Source: Sabellastarte sp. h YS-2021 (lineage: Eukaryota; Annelida; Polychaeta; Sabellida; Sabellidae). Taken from it: a DNA stretch of 64,000 bases. The first letter of the stretch is position 1; the number at the start of each line of letters is the position of its first letter. The DNA is taken from positions 94,211,721 to 94,275,720 of the forward strand of contig OZ024931.1 in NCBI GenBank assembly GCA_964017235.1. Direction: 5' to 3'. Both the position numbers and the translations under genes were made by a program. This document shows positions 20,609-32,793 of this stretch, piece after piece. The notes beneath the pieces are model-generated. The model was given only the letters and a program-made list of their open reading frames with translations, searched no databases and was not told the DNA's origin.

Positions 20609-23600
20609 AACTAGATTGGGCCAACTCGGCGCCAACATATCCCCAGACAGGTCATCACTCATGCCACAGGTTTTGATCGGGAATTTTTTAAAACATAATT
20701 ACCCATTATTATATGAACTTCAGCACATCAATCTACTCTGTTTATATCTCCCCAAGGAAGATGGTGTATCCCCAGACGCCGAATACATAACTCAAATTAT
20801 ATTTTCAATCTTCCTGCAATGATAACTCTAAACCTATTTTCAAAGTATTTAAATGATTGATGATTGAATGTCCATTCTAAAATAATAATCCCAAAAGAGC
20901 ATATCTGTTTCTATATTTGTTGACAAATAAAATATTATTTTTAACTCAACTCATCATATTTTTCAATCTTCCTTCAAAGTATTTAAATGATTGATGATTC
21001 AATGTCCATTCTAAAATTCATAATCCCAAAAGCGCATATCTGTTTCTATATTTGTTCAGAAATAAAATATTATTTAAAAAAAAATTATTTATATTATTAT
21101 TTTATTATATTATTTTTAGAATTTGCAAATTGTTTTCAGTTATTCATTTCCTCTATACCTATATATGTGGTCCATATATATGCAACCTAAATATGTGACA
21201 CAATCTCAGTTCTGACTCCCCTTTGTGTTATATGTAATGAAGCCCACCACCTCCCACCCCCACCCCTCTCCCCTTCTCCACACCTCTCTCACTATTACAC
21301 AAGATCTGCAACCCCATTGAGTTCTTTGTTTCTCATCTGATATCACTAAATACCTTTGTTTATTTAGTGTCACTCAATATAGCTGGAGGTCCCAGAGGTG
21401 GGTGGGGGGAATCCGGGTGGGGGATGTGGGTTGAGCATAAATGGTAAACAAACAATCTATATAAAAGGGGTACTCAAATACAAAAAGAATTGAGAATTTT
21501 AAGTATGTGATTATCAACTGAAATGAGTTCATAACTGTAGGAGCTGTGCCAAAATTAACTGAGGCAAGTTGAATAAAACTGGGCTAGTTGAGGGTTAAAA
21601 ATCCCCTAGTTTTACTACATAAGGATATAATTTCATTAATATTGGGACTTAAAGCTCACTTAAAGTGTCCATTTTGTCTACTTGAATATGTTTAACCAGT
21701 TTCATTTTAAAAAGTGAAAAACTCAGCAAGCAGAGGTATAACACACAAAAATAAGTTCTTAAAAGACTAAGATAGCCATAACATTATTAATATTCAAAAT
21801 TTAAATAGACAGGCATTTCCTTTTAAAAATTCAAAGATTTCAGCTCTATAACCCACATAGTTTGACAGTTACTGGGCTTTAAAGTGGCATAATATCCATA
21901 AATTGGGTTTCTGTGAGCATTTTACAATTGTTAAAGAGACCTTAGCAATTAAACTACAGATCTGAAACTTTTTGGGGGACATACATAACAAACAAAAATT
22001 ATATATAATACAGTTTAAGACTTGTCACACTAAGCATTTCCAAATAACAGGGCAAAATACGGAAAAAATGTCAAAAAAGGCACTTGGGCGAGTGTCTATG
22101 GCCCTCATACACAGGTTAAATGTCTACTAAAAACCTTGATTTTCGGCATATGTAAAAAGGACATAATAATGCATTCCCAGATGGGATTTCAGCTCCATTA
22201 ATCACATAGTTTAACAGTTACAGGGCTTAAAGGTGGTAAAAAGTCCAAATATTGGGTCATTGTGGGCCTTTTAGAGATCTCGATGTGGCTTTCAAATTAA
22301 AGCTTCAGACTTAAAATTTGTTACATACTAAGATTACACATAGAATATGTATCTAATAAAGTTTGAAACTTCTCAGACTTACCATTTCCAAGTTACAGAG
22401 CAAAATATGTGAAAAATGTCTTAAAAGGGTCACTCAGGTGGGCGTTTAAGGTCCTCATACACAGGTTAAATGTCTTCTTAAAGCCTTGATTTTTGGCACA
22501 TGTAAAAAAAACATAATAATGTATTCCCAGATGAGATTTCAGCTCTATCAGTCACATAGTTTAACAGTCACAGGCCTTAAAATTGGCAAAAAGTCCAAAT
22601 ACTGGGTCTTTATGGGGCCTTCTAGAGACCTAAATGTGGCCTTCAAATTAAAGCTTCAGACATAAAATTTGTCACATACTAAGATTACACATAGAATATG
22701 CATCTAATACAGTTTGAAACTTCTTAGACTTACCATTTCCAAGTTACAGGGAAAAATATGTGAAAAATGTCTAAAAATGGTCACTCGGGTGGGGATTTAT
22801 GGTCCTCATACACAGGTTAAATGTCTTCTTAAAGCCTTAATTTTTGGCACATATAAAAATAACATACTAATATCTTCTCAGATAGGATTTGAGCTCTATC
22901 AGTCACATAGTTTGACAGTCACAGGGCTTAAAAGTAGCAAAAAGTCCAAATATTGGGTCTTTGGGAGCCTTTTAGAGACCTCAATTTGACCTTCAAAATT
23001 AAAGCTTCAGACTTAAAATCTGTTACATACTAAGATTACACACAGAATATATATCTAATACAGTTTGAAACTTCTCAGAGTTACCATTTCCAAGTTACAG
23101 GGAAAAAGATGTGAAAAATGTCTTATAAGGGTCACTCGGGTGGGTGTTTATGGTCCTGATACACAGGTTAACTGTCTATTAAAGGCCTAAATGTTGGGGC
23201 ACATATAAGAAAACACATAGATATATTCCCAGATGATATTTAACTTAGATGAGAGACATAGTTTGAAAGCTACAGTGCTTGAAAGTGGCAAAAAGTGCAT
23301 AAATTGGGTCTCTGTGGGCACTTTTGAGACCTTAAGTCGACCCCTTTGGGTAAACCTACAGCCCTAAAATTTTCTACAGACAAGGATTACATATCAAAGT
23401 TATACCTAGCGCAGTTTGAGACTCATCAGAATTATCACTTCCAAATTATAGGGCAAAATATGTGTAAAGTATAGCAAAAAATCCCTAAGTGGGGGTATTT
23501 ATGGGCCTCAAACACAATTTTCTCCTTAACTTAAAGTCATGATTTTCAGCACATGTACTAAGAACATATTAATGTGTTGTCAGGTAAAATTTCAGCCAGC

Positions 23601-23870
23601 TGAGCATCATAGTTTGTGACCTACAGGGCTCTAAGTGGCCAAAAGTGCAATTTCTGACCTTAAGGTGGCCATAAGTTCTTTTTTACTGGGAGTTTAAGGT
23701 CACCTTAAAATAGGGATCTTCCTTTGGGCACCCTTAACATGTGTACCAAGTTTGAACAAAAAATATTAATTTGTTTTTGAGTTATCGCGTCCACAAGGAA
23801 ATTTCTACGGCGGCGGCGGCGCGACGGACCTGAATCCAATATATCCCCGACTTTCGTCTGGGGATATAAT
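20609..23870 (+). mobile_element. 3.26 kb non-autonomous element with internal tandem repeats (left copy)
   Basis: Homology with 49483-52745 (opposite orientation) starts at actagattgggccaactcgg and ends at tctggggatataat. Near the ends lie atatccccagac and its inverse gtctggggatat, which act like short inverted termini. Inside are a GC-rich microsatellite-like close (cggcggcgg, about 23810-23822), AT-rich parts and the tandem array described separately. No transposase is visible; ORFs shared by both copies are tandem-repeat frames. Near-identity of the copies implies recent spread. A target duplication was not found, so the class is open. Confidence 0.75.
21900..23660 (+). repeat. Internal tandem array, about 350-bp units, ~5 copies
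   Basis: The phrase cacaggttaaatgtct (and variants) recurs near 22112, 22460, 22816 and 23163, a spacing of 347-356 bp. Each unit also carries agcttcaga(c/t), ttccaagttacagg and cagctctat(c/a)a phrases in fixed order. Outer units are more diverged than inner ones. Confidence 0.8.
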
Positions 23871-24261
23871 TATGTTAAGAAAAACAGTGAAATTCTAACA
23901 ATACTTCATAACCAAAAACTAGAAATTTGCGTGTCTAATTAACTAACTCCATCATTAATATTGATGATTAAATATGAGGTCACAGAATTCTGTGTGTTAA
24001 TATTTTGTAACCAATATACTTCAAATTTGTGTGCATAACCGATTAATAATTACGAGGAAATATGAGGACACAGAATTAAGTGAGGTTTTCTTTCAATAAG
24101 CCTAATCAGCATTTCAAGTACGCATGCGTGAAGAAATTGTCCCGACTTCCGTTTCGGCATAAACAAATCTACGTAGATCTGAACTAGGAAGTGATTTTTA
24201 CATGAAGAAAAGAGTAAATAATACATAATTTCTTGCATAAAACACATAAAACTTATATTTT

Positions 24262-24995
24262 ATAAAAAATATACATAATGATCTATAAGGCAAAGATTTG
24301 TCACCAGGAAAAGATATGTTAAAATATAGCTTTTAGTCTTCTAAGATGAGCGAAAATAGGGTTTATTAACATGTACAGATATTTCTGAAGATGATTTTTC
24401 ATTGATTATTTAAATTAAATTTATATGTTAAAAAACTATTGTTGCTTCAGATATTTTTTTTATTTGAAGTAAACATTAAAATATTAGCTCATAAATTTGG
24501 AAAATGGTTGAGAACACCAGCAATTGGTATGTAAATGTTAATTAGTTGAAAATACTTGTGTATTTGCCAAAAAAATCAGCAAAACTTTTCAGAAAATTTT
24601 AGATAAAATAATATGTACACTACACATGTTAAGCTTAATTTTTTAAAGAAAAATATACATATAGATCTACAGAATAGTATTTTTTGGCCAAGAAAAGGTA
24701 CTTTAAAATATTGTTTTTATTCTTCTAAGGTGGGGGAAATGGGGTTTCTTAACCTGTACAGTTATTTTTGGAAATGATTTTTATTGATTATTTAAATAAT
24801 AAACATATGTTTAAAAATTATTGTGGTTTCGGATATTTTTTATGTGAAGTAAATTATTGACTAATAAATTTTGAAAATTGTTGAGAACACCAGTAATTGC
24901 ATATGTTAATTACTTGAAAATAGTTGTGTACATATTTGCTGAAAGTTTTTGGAAAATTTTAGATAAAACGTTGTGCACACTAGAGATATGCAGTT
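24262..24995 (+). repeat. Tandem duplication of about 375 bp
   Basis: Two diverged units share, in order, gatct(a)..aag..ttgt/tggcca, ttcttctaag, ggggtttctta-like, tgattatttaaat, gttgagaacaccag and gaaaattttagataaaa. The remainder of 23871-25803 is AT-rich with no gene recognised. Confidence 0.65.
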
Positions 24996-25803
24996 GAAAA
25001 AATTTAGTTTCAATAATTTTATTATTTTTTATTTATGGGCAGATTTTAATGGAATGAATATGAGGAAAACCGATGTTGGGGTGTGTAAATAAAAATATAA
25101 AAAAAATTGTGGACAAAAGATGGGTATTTGTGTACATGCATGATCCATTTTCTTTAAAATTGGACAAAAAAAATAAATTTAGGAATTACAATTCCTTAAA
25201 AGTGAAATAATTACTCTTATTTTGATATTTATTATCAGTGCAGCTTGTCATAAATGAATATGTTCTTAATCTTAAAATTAAAAAAAAACAAGGAACTAAA
25301 GGTCAAATAATGCACTTAAGATTAATGCATAATAAAGCTAATAAATGAGGCTGAAAAAAGAATAATGGGAAAATATTACAAAAATATTAGGAAATAAGTA
25401 CCTAAATATATGAAACAATTTAATGAGTGCTTTATTTATTATCCAACAGTTTGTATAAATAATAAGTAAAATAAGTCCATCAATAAAAGAATGGAAAAAA
25501 TTTGGAATTTTTTTTAAAAATATAAAAAAAATAACTTATGATTCCTTCTCCATTTCTCCATGGGTTTAACTAATAAACAGAAGCTGTCTAAAATAACGTT
25601 CCAGTGATGTATATAACATATTTGTAAGTTAAATATTTTTTGAAATATCAAAGAAAAATGAGGCTTTATTGATGAATTTGTAACACCAGTTAAGCTACAA
25701 CTGGGCGAAAATAGGGGATTTATGTTAAAACTGCCACAAATATCTTACACAAATTCTAGATTCTTCACGGAATTAAATTATATAATTTATTACACTACTG
25801 CTT

Positions 25804-25993
25804 CCCTGCATAAGTTGGCCGCAGTCATAAGTTGGCCGCCCTCACCACAGCTTCACAGGGTTTTAACATGAGTGGCCTAGCTACTACTACACTCTGAAAC
25901 CATGTATTATTGTTAAACGTATTATATGCAACAGTTTTCATTGGTGTACAATAATCTATTTGTCTTTCTGGAGCCTTAATTACTTATGCAGGG
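25804..25993. mobile_element. MITE with CCCTGCATAAGT termini
   Basis: The left end CCCTGCATAAGTT and the inverse of the right end CCCTGCATAAGTA match over 12 bp around a 190-bp non-coding body. The left end also carries cataagttggccg repeats shared with the element at 26176. Flanks begin tactg on the right and end tactgctt on the left, which is not a clean duplication. Confidence 0.55.
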
Positions 25994-26175
25994 TACTGTA
26001 GCAGTATTTCCATTATATTTTTTATAAGATAAATACGTACGGAGTATATATACAGAAATCACATGAATTAAATATTCGCTACTTCCTGGTTCTGTTACAG
26101 ACGCTTTTTGTTTATCCCGATACCTTCCCATGATGCTTTGCGCGAATCGAAATGCTGATTAGTGCTACTGCATCT

Positions 26176-26385
26176 AGGCATAAGATGGCCGCGGTCATAA
26201 GTTGGCCACCATCATCATATTTTGAAATTTCTATAAATCTAAAGGCCTGTATCATTATTGAATGGTCTATTATAATAAGATTTATGATAAAGACCACTTT
26301 TAAACCCCGTGCAACACAGATATTTATCTGTTTGACACATTTAAATGAGTGGTGGCCAACTTATGACCACGGCCAACTTATGCCT
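26176..26385. mobile_element. Small foldback MITE (35-bp inverted arms)
   Basis: The arms at 26176-26210 and 26351-26385 are inverse copies with two mismatches, each built from AGGCATAAG plus two ataag(t)tggcc phrases. Total length is 210 bp and it is non-coding. No target duplication was recognised. It is related in sequence to the MITE at 25804. Confidence 0.65.
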
Positions 26386-26389
26386 ACTC

Positions 26390-26661
26390 AGTAGAAGCAG
26401 TAGGCTTATTTGACATGAACGGTCCGAGACCACCATGGGACGAAACCTGCGGGTACATCGAATCTTCTGTTAAACTATATAGTTAAAAACAACTGATATA
26501 AAACCAAGTCTAAACCAAGGAGAGACAGAGAATCCAAGGGACAAGCCTGGAAATTATTATATGGATGCTATTTTACACTAAAACTGACAAGGAGAGGAAC
26601 CGTTACAACCGAAGCTACCGAAACGAGGCGTGTATTAAAATTATGAGCGAACTCTTTTCAG
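26390..26661 (+). other. Possible first exon ending at a strong splice donor
   Basis: Higher-complexity sequence ends in ATGAGCGAACTCTTTTCAG followed by gtaagt (26662), a consensus donor. It could be a 5' exon of a plus-strand gene (MSELFS, phase 1) or a UTR exon. No protein similarity supports it. The next plus-strand host exon found is at 45670. Confidence 0.25.
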
Positions 26662-27308
26662 GTAAGTAGCTACAATATTCTTCTTCCCTGTAGGTCACAT
26701 CACCATTTGTGAGGGTACACTGTTGTATATTAACACATATATATATTAAGAATTATTGCTGGGAATAGAGGAATAAATTAAATACATTACTTATATTTAC
26801 AAAATAGAGATTATGTAAGCTATTTGCAGCAGTTTTAACACAATATCTACTAGTTTAGCCAACTATCAGTTTGACAAATTAGAATCGTCAACAAGGTCCA
26901 ATTTTTCTTTTATATTTTTGAAACTATGCAACTTAAAATGTGATACATACATCAAAAGAAAGGTGTCTTTACAGAGTCTGTGTTCCTTTTTGTTGCATTA
27001 AAATCAATGAAAAAATGGAGGAGAAATCACTGTTTAAAAATTGTTCATTAATACCTGGTCCAGAACTCTTGATGGTCACCCATCAAAGTATTGATCAAGC
27101 CCAGAGCTGCTTAACATTAGTGATCTGACAGTAATTGTTCAAGCTATACCACATATGCATATTTCCAAATTTAATTCATAGATTCTTTATGGAATTTAAT
27201 CTCTAATTAAAAGATGATGGGTATGTTAACTGGGTTCAACCCCCAGGTAGAGCTTTAAATATTGCTCATAATTGTAACTGTATTCATTCATTAATTTTAA
27301 AGGTACAA

Positions 27309-29171
27309 CCCAGCAAGCATGATCATATGGGGCCTATGTGTGCTATAGGCGGGCAAATAGCAATATGGGTCCTATAAAGGATATATACGGGCAGAGAATG
27401 CCCAAAGGGGGCCCATATTGGTCCCATTTATATAAAAATACTTAATGTTCCCTAAATAGTACAAAATAAGGAAAATAAAACAGATTTAATAATAGATTCA
27501 TTTGGCATCATGTTGATTTGGACTTCGTAAAGAGTGGTAAACAAAACATTTATTATCACAATGTTTAATATGGGCCCCAGAATGGACTTTATGGATGATT
27601 TACTGGTATAAGGGTCCCAGATAGGTCCCATATATAAACCCTAGAGGAAAAATGTAAATATATATAACAAGTGTTCTTTATTAACTTCTCATCTGATTTT
27701 GAATGAAAAAAATCCAAAAATAAAAATGGTCCTATTTGAGAAAAACAACTCGCCACAAAAGTGTTTTAAATAAAAGTGTACACGCATATTGGTTGGACCT
27801 GTGAAGGTCAAAAATGGGTATAATATTCTCACAAGGGACCCTCATTATTATCACATACAATAGCCATTTTATAGCTCTGTAAATTTATTTTCAAGTTTTT
27901 GTAAAAAATGTATTAAATTAAATTTGTTGTATATCTCACTAATTAATAATCTAGTGGTCTATATTACCTTAATGTACCACAAACACCTTTTTCATGTATC
28001 AGAGTACAGAAATCCTAAGTCTACAGTTGTGGAAATTCTGTAAAATTTTAGTTTCTCTTAGTTTAACTCAAGGGGTCATTAATAGGTCCAACCCCCAAAA
28101 TCATGCAGTACAGATATGTTTATCTTTTCACACAGATAGTATTTTGAGGCAGTGCTAGGAAAATGGGAAAACACCCCATGGTGTGAAACAGGGTAGCCTT
28201 TCGTCACTAGGATACAAATTACAGTACAATTTAAAGATTATAAATATGTGTGAGAAATCTATGAAATTTGTAAAAATTGTGTAAATATGGCTAAAATAAT
28301 AAACTATGATATTTTTGGTGGGGATTCATAATGAAAAAAATCTTTATTAATCAAATAATGCATGTGCTTAATTATATCAGTTAACTGAGGATTTCATCAT
28401 GTGTTTTACTTGTGTCTTGACAAGGCTATGAAGCTGTTTTAGCTTGAGCCATCTGGAAAAGGGGTTTGGGTGAATCATTAAGTGATGACTATCTGATACA
28501 CATTTCTGTATTCTGTATAAGACAAGCTTAGACACAAATGTGGTACATCATAAGATTTTGAGCTTGAAATGATTTGAATTACATTCTGGAAATTGGATAA
28601 TAGTATAGTATGAATCAAGATTGTATTGTGCATTATTTACAAAGGCTTCATGAAAGTGTATTAAAATATTAGACAGAATATGTGGGCAAAGTGTGAAGGA
28701 AATTGCGGACTGTTCACACAGATCAACTCATTTTTGAGCTTCTATTACATGCGAGCTGAACAACAAATGGATCTTGTGTTGGTAGTGCACATTTAAAAAC
28801 TGAGCCGGTCCATACATCTGAACCTATATTTAGGACCAATAAGAACCTGGATGCAGTTTACCATATAGTGCCCTTGTCAGACCCACATATAACCCATATA
28901 CAGAGCCCATACTGGACCCATCACCAAACCATTTGCAAAAACCATCTGGGCCCCATGTTCAAATTACAAGTTGGGCCCATGTGAGACCCATTTATTTCAC
29001 AATAAAGGCCCCATATGGGGCCCATATATGACCCTTATTGATAAACCATATTGGTCCCATCAGAAAACTGTTTGCAAAAACTGACTGGGGCCCATATAGG
29101 GACGCCCACAAAGGCCCCATATAAGAACCCATTTGGGACCCTTGTTGGTCTCATATGTAGTGCTGGCTGGG
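27309..29171. mobile_element. Element with CCCAGC termini and GGCCCATAT-rich arms
   Basis: The left end CCCAGCAAGCA and the inverse of the right end CCCAGCCAGCA bracket about 1.86 kb. Both ends (27309-27660 and 28790-29171) are filled with short palindromic phrases of the ggcccatatgggcc type, and the middle is AT-rich and non-coding. No transposase is visible. The target duplication is unclear. Confidence 0.55.
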
Positions 29172-30372
29172 AATTAAATTTCTAAATTTTTTTAATTTAA
29201 ATTTTAAGTATATTTTTACAATTGCATTCATAAGCAATATTGAAGGGATGTGACTTTGGTGGAGGTATGCTGTGGTGTTTCAAAGAAATCACAACTGAAA
29301 AGGCTTTAATTTATAACTCTTTACTTTTATTAGGTCTTATCAGATTGGTTTCAATACAGAGACTGGTTTTTCTTTTGTTCACAGTTTCTGATTTACTTAC
29401 ATTAATATTCAGTATTATGTTAAACAGTACATGTGATGATTTAGTGAATGCAATTTAATACAAATCTAAAATGTAACAGAATAGATATGTTACAATTGAG
29501 GACATTATGGAATAATGTTGTGAACACTACAATGCATACACTAAGAGTTCTTACATAGCCAGATAGTGTCCCACTCTCAGTGCAAGTTATATTTCAAGCC
29601 TTTCTTATTGGTCCTATGACCAACCTCACATGGAAAAATTAAAGTAATGTTTTTTAAATGTTTTTTCCAGCCCTATTTTACCCCAACAGCCTTTAGAGGG
29701 TGTGCATGTATTGCTGAACTCATAAAAATTACATCTGTACTCAATGTATATCTGAACCAGGAAATTATTTCAAAACACATAACCATGGATCTACCAGATG
29801 GAGGTTTTTCACAAGGAAAATATATTTAAAATACTTCATGTTTTAGCGTAGTGGGGGTGTTCCACTGAAACCAATCTTCCCCAACTTTAACCTACCCTGG
29901 GGTCAGGAAGAGAGGATGCATTTGAGTTGAGCAAGTTAAAGTATGGGAAAATGAAGGGTCAGTTGGACAGAGTACATTCCGGCTTGTCTGGATCCACCTC
30001 CAGATATGTCCTGGGGTCGAGCTCTTTCCTGTAAGATCAAACTTGAGAGACCTAGGACAAGCCCTAGAGGAAAACAGACATGTCCTGGTAAAGATAAGCT
30101 CTACTTGACAATGCAATAAGACTAGAGCAGTGCCTAGACTCACCGTGATCAGACTAATAAATTGTTACAGACGAGATTGCTAATCCATGCAGTTTCTATG
30201 CAGCAATATCTGGGAAAAGAGGAATCAAGTATTAACTAATCAAAAAATCAATAAAATTAGTCCGTCAACAAAATATGTGGAACCCATCACATAATCATTA
30301 CTATTGGTTATATTTCAAAAGTAGAGCTTTTACAGCATGATATATAAGATATATAGCTAATATTTGGTTCTG
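29172..30372. other. No gene seen
   Basis: AT-rich sequence up to the Polinton. An ORF of 60 residues at 29647-29829 follows a pyrimidine-AG tract, but I see no family match or matching donor. Confidence 0.45.
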
Positions 30373-30378
30373 TTTAAG
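30373..30378 (+). repeat. Left target-site duplication of the Polinton (TTTAAG)
   Basis: TTTAAG here and at 40934-40939 directly flank the inverted termini. A 6-bp duplication is the Polinton standard. Confidence 0.9.
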
Positions 30379-30623
30379 AGTAGATAACAAAATAGGGGAT
30401 CTGGACCAGTGGAGCTGGTGGAGCCACCCCCTTTGAGGGGGCAGGGTCTAAACTGGTTTAATCCGGTTATGCCTCCCCCACAGGGGGGAGGGGGGGCACT
30501 CAACCTTGAAGTGGTATTGACGGGAAAAAGTCTCAAAAGATGAATCATTAATAAAAAGTCCTTGAGATGCACCTGTGTAAACAAAACACCATAAAGAGGC
30601 AGACAAGCCCAGACATGCACATA
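30379..30623 (+). repeat. Polinton left terminal inverted repeat
   Basis: About 245 bp matching the inverse of 40680-40933 with scattered changes. It begins AGTAGATAAC and contains a G-rich/C-rich stretch (about 30425-30500) and tgagatgcacctgtgtaaac. ORFs called inside either arm are products of the repeat. Confidence 0.9.
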
Positions 30624-31323
30624 ATTTCAAACATGATAGTTTACAAACTTTTTAGTACACTTGTGCAATGGGTCATTAATTGGGACATTCTCAGACATGC
30701 ATTGCCTTTCTCTTTCTTACACATCTTTTAAAATGCTTTGAACGCTTTAATTGTTTAACAAACACAAAGATATGCCTTGGAGTAGAGTTTCAAGGGTGAA
30801 CTGGTTTAATCTAGTTTAAATAACGCACAATAATCATTTCTAGAGGCTTAAGACCTTGAAGGTCACCTGTCTAAATAATGAATCATTGAGACAGACACAA
30901 GCTCATGCATGTGGGGCACTCAACCTTGATTTTTGGCAGAGGGGGGAAAGTCCAAAAGATGACTGCTCAATAAAAAGACTTAGAGATGCACATGTGTGAA
31001 CAAAACCCATAAAGAGACAGGCAAGCCCAGACATGCACACACTTTCATGCAAAATATTTTACAGACTTTTTAGTACACTTCTGTAATTGGTCATTAAATG
31101 GGACATTCTCAGACATTGTCCTTCCCTATCTCACTCATATTTTAAAATGCTTTGAGCACTTCCATTGTTTAACAAATATAAAGATAAGCCTTTGAGTTCT
31201 AAGGGTGGACTGGTTTAATCCAGTTTAAATAATGCACCATAATCATTTATGGACTTGCGACCTTGAAGGCCATGTGTGTAAACAATGACTCACTTAGAAG
31301 GAGACAAGCTCAGACTTGCACAT
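30495..31323 (+). repeat. Subterminal direct repeat, 2 x about 412 bp
   Basis: Unit 1 (30495-30911) and unit 2 (30912-31323) share ggcactcaaccttga, cccagacatgcaca, tttttagtacactt, gggacattctcagaca, ttgtttaacaaa and accttgaagg in order. Unit 1 overlaps the terminal repeat. The right end of the element lacks the second unit, so the duplication is one-sided. Confidence 0.8.
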
Positions 31324-31344
31324 CTGTCCCAATTTATGGACATA

Positions 31345-32793
31345 AGCCCTCCGTAGATAAAAGGCAGTGCTCATTTCAACACTGATCTTTTCTTGAGAAG
31401 AAAAGTGACACTGAACTTCACAGAATGATGCATCTTGCATCAGAAATAGAAGTAGCAAAGGAGTAACTACAATATAAGGTAATAATAAAATTAAATAGAA
31501 TATTAATAAGCAAAGATTTGATTTTAATGCATTTTGTTTAAAGCATTAAAATGAACATTAAATATTGTTTATTCATGATTGAATGTGCCTGGAAATATGA
31601 AATTCATTTTATTAAAATATGATATAACTCAAATTATATACAATTTAGAACCCACTTAATGTTTCTTAATTTCAGAAATACTATTGTTATTCAGCAAAAA
31701 TTTGGTTCATATGATAATATAATGTGTGTACCCCTGCCAGAGTGTGAGAAAGGCCTGTCTACACTGTAAATCATTTCTCTGCAGTGTAAATAAATTTGTA
31801 CTAGTATAAAACCTTCACATCCTTTAACTTTTACTGGATATAAATGAGCATTTCATATGGGTCTTATGAAAATAAAGCACTTAGTTGAACAATAATGAAG
31901 CATATGGTAACATAGCAAATATTAAAGCTACTCCAAGTTTATAAACTTTCCATATAAAGTAGTAGGACGTTTGAGATGTTTTAAAGTAAAGTATTCTTAG
32001 AAATATATATCAATATACACTTGCCAAGGTCATTACTTCTCATAATGGTGTTTTGTGTATAAGGTGTTGAACTTGAGTTGAAATGAATGCTTCAAAGTTA
32101 TGAGTTTACTGTTAATTAAAATATAGACCTTATGAATCGCTCTATATAAGAGAGTGTAAACACTGATTATTATTATTCAACACACAACACAGCAAGTGCT
32201 TTGGGAGTACAATAATCCATTGAGTGGGCGACTTCTTCAGTCTGTGTTGAAAAAAATGACTGTTTTGTTAACCTAAAAACAGTGTTTAAGCAGTATAATT
32301 GTTTTTAAGTATATTACCTGTAGAAAACTTCTCTAATCTGAACACACCTTACACTTCAAGATACTTCTTCTAAAATAAAAGTGAACTTTGGTTTACAAAC
32401 CTAGTGTTCTAAATTAACTTTGGAAACATGGACATCCTGATAGCTGTGTAATACTTTGTGGTGACTATATCATATGTGAGCTTGTGTAAGATGCTTAATT
32501 AATAAAGTATAAGTGAGAAATACACAGAAAACATACACAAACTTTACACAATACTTTGGGCTGCCCTCACTCACTGCATGGCGTTATACTCCCAAAGCAA
32601 ATGCAAACAAAGCCATGGTTTGTTTTGTTTAAATATGGTCTCTCATGCATAAGGTCTATACCATTAAACAAAATATGTTGGCCTCACCATAGCTCTTGTA
32701 AACAACTTTATTTAGAGATTGTATTTATTTTAATCCTTATGTTCATATCACTTAAATTGATATGATTAACTCCTCTTTCATTATTTTACAGCA
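31345..32793 (+). promoter_or_regulatory. Candidate Polinton promoter and 5' UTR intron before the polymerase
   Basis: A TATA-like gataaaaggc at about 31353 precedes ttcaacactg by ~20-30 bp. A donor-like ataag/gtaataat lies at 31478/31479, and a clear acceptor (ttcattattttacag) ends at 32791, two bases before the polymerase ATG. Together they suggest a short leader exon spliced to the coding exon. A second TATA-like ctctatataagag lies at about 32140. There is no direct evidence of transcription. Confidence 0.35.

Noticed and set aside
22714-22989. 91-codon ORF conserved between 22714-22989 and 50367-50642
   Set aside because: It lies across the ~350-bp tandem units of the 3.26 kb element. 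Conservation follows from the recent copying of the whole element, and neighbouring units have the same frame broken by stops.
20609-23870. Helitron assignment of the 3.26 kb element
   Set aside because: Ends do not show 5' TC and 3' CTRR with an adjacent hairpin, and insertion between A and T could not be shown.
29647-29829. 60-codon ORF after a pyrimidine-AG tract as an exon
   Set aside because: No donor, no family similarity, and wording close to a repeat end (accccaacagcc).
30357-30620. ORFs in the Polinton termini, present in both arms
   Set aside because: They are translations of the inverted repeat; the frames include G/C runs of differing length between arms and no conserved start.
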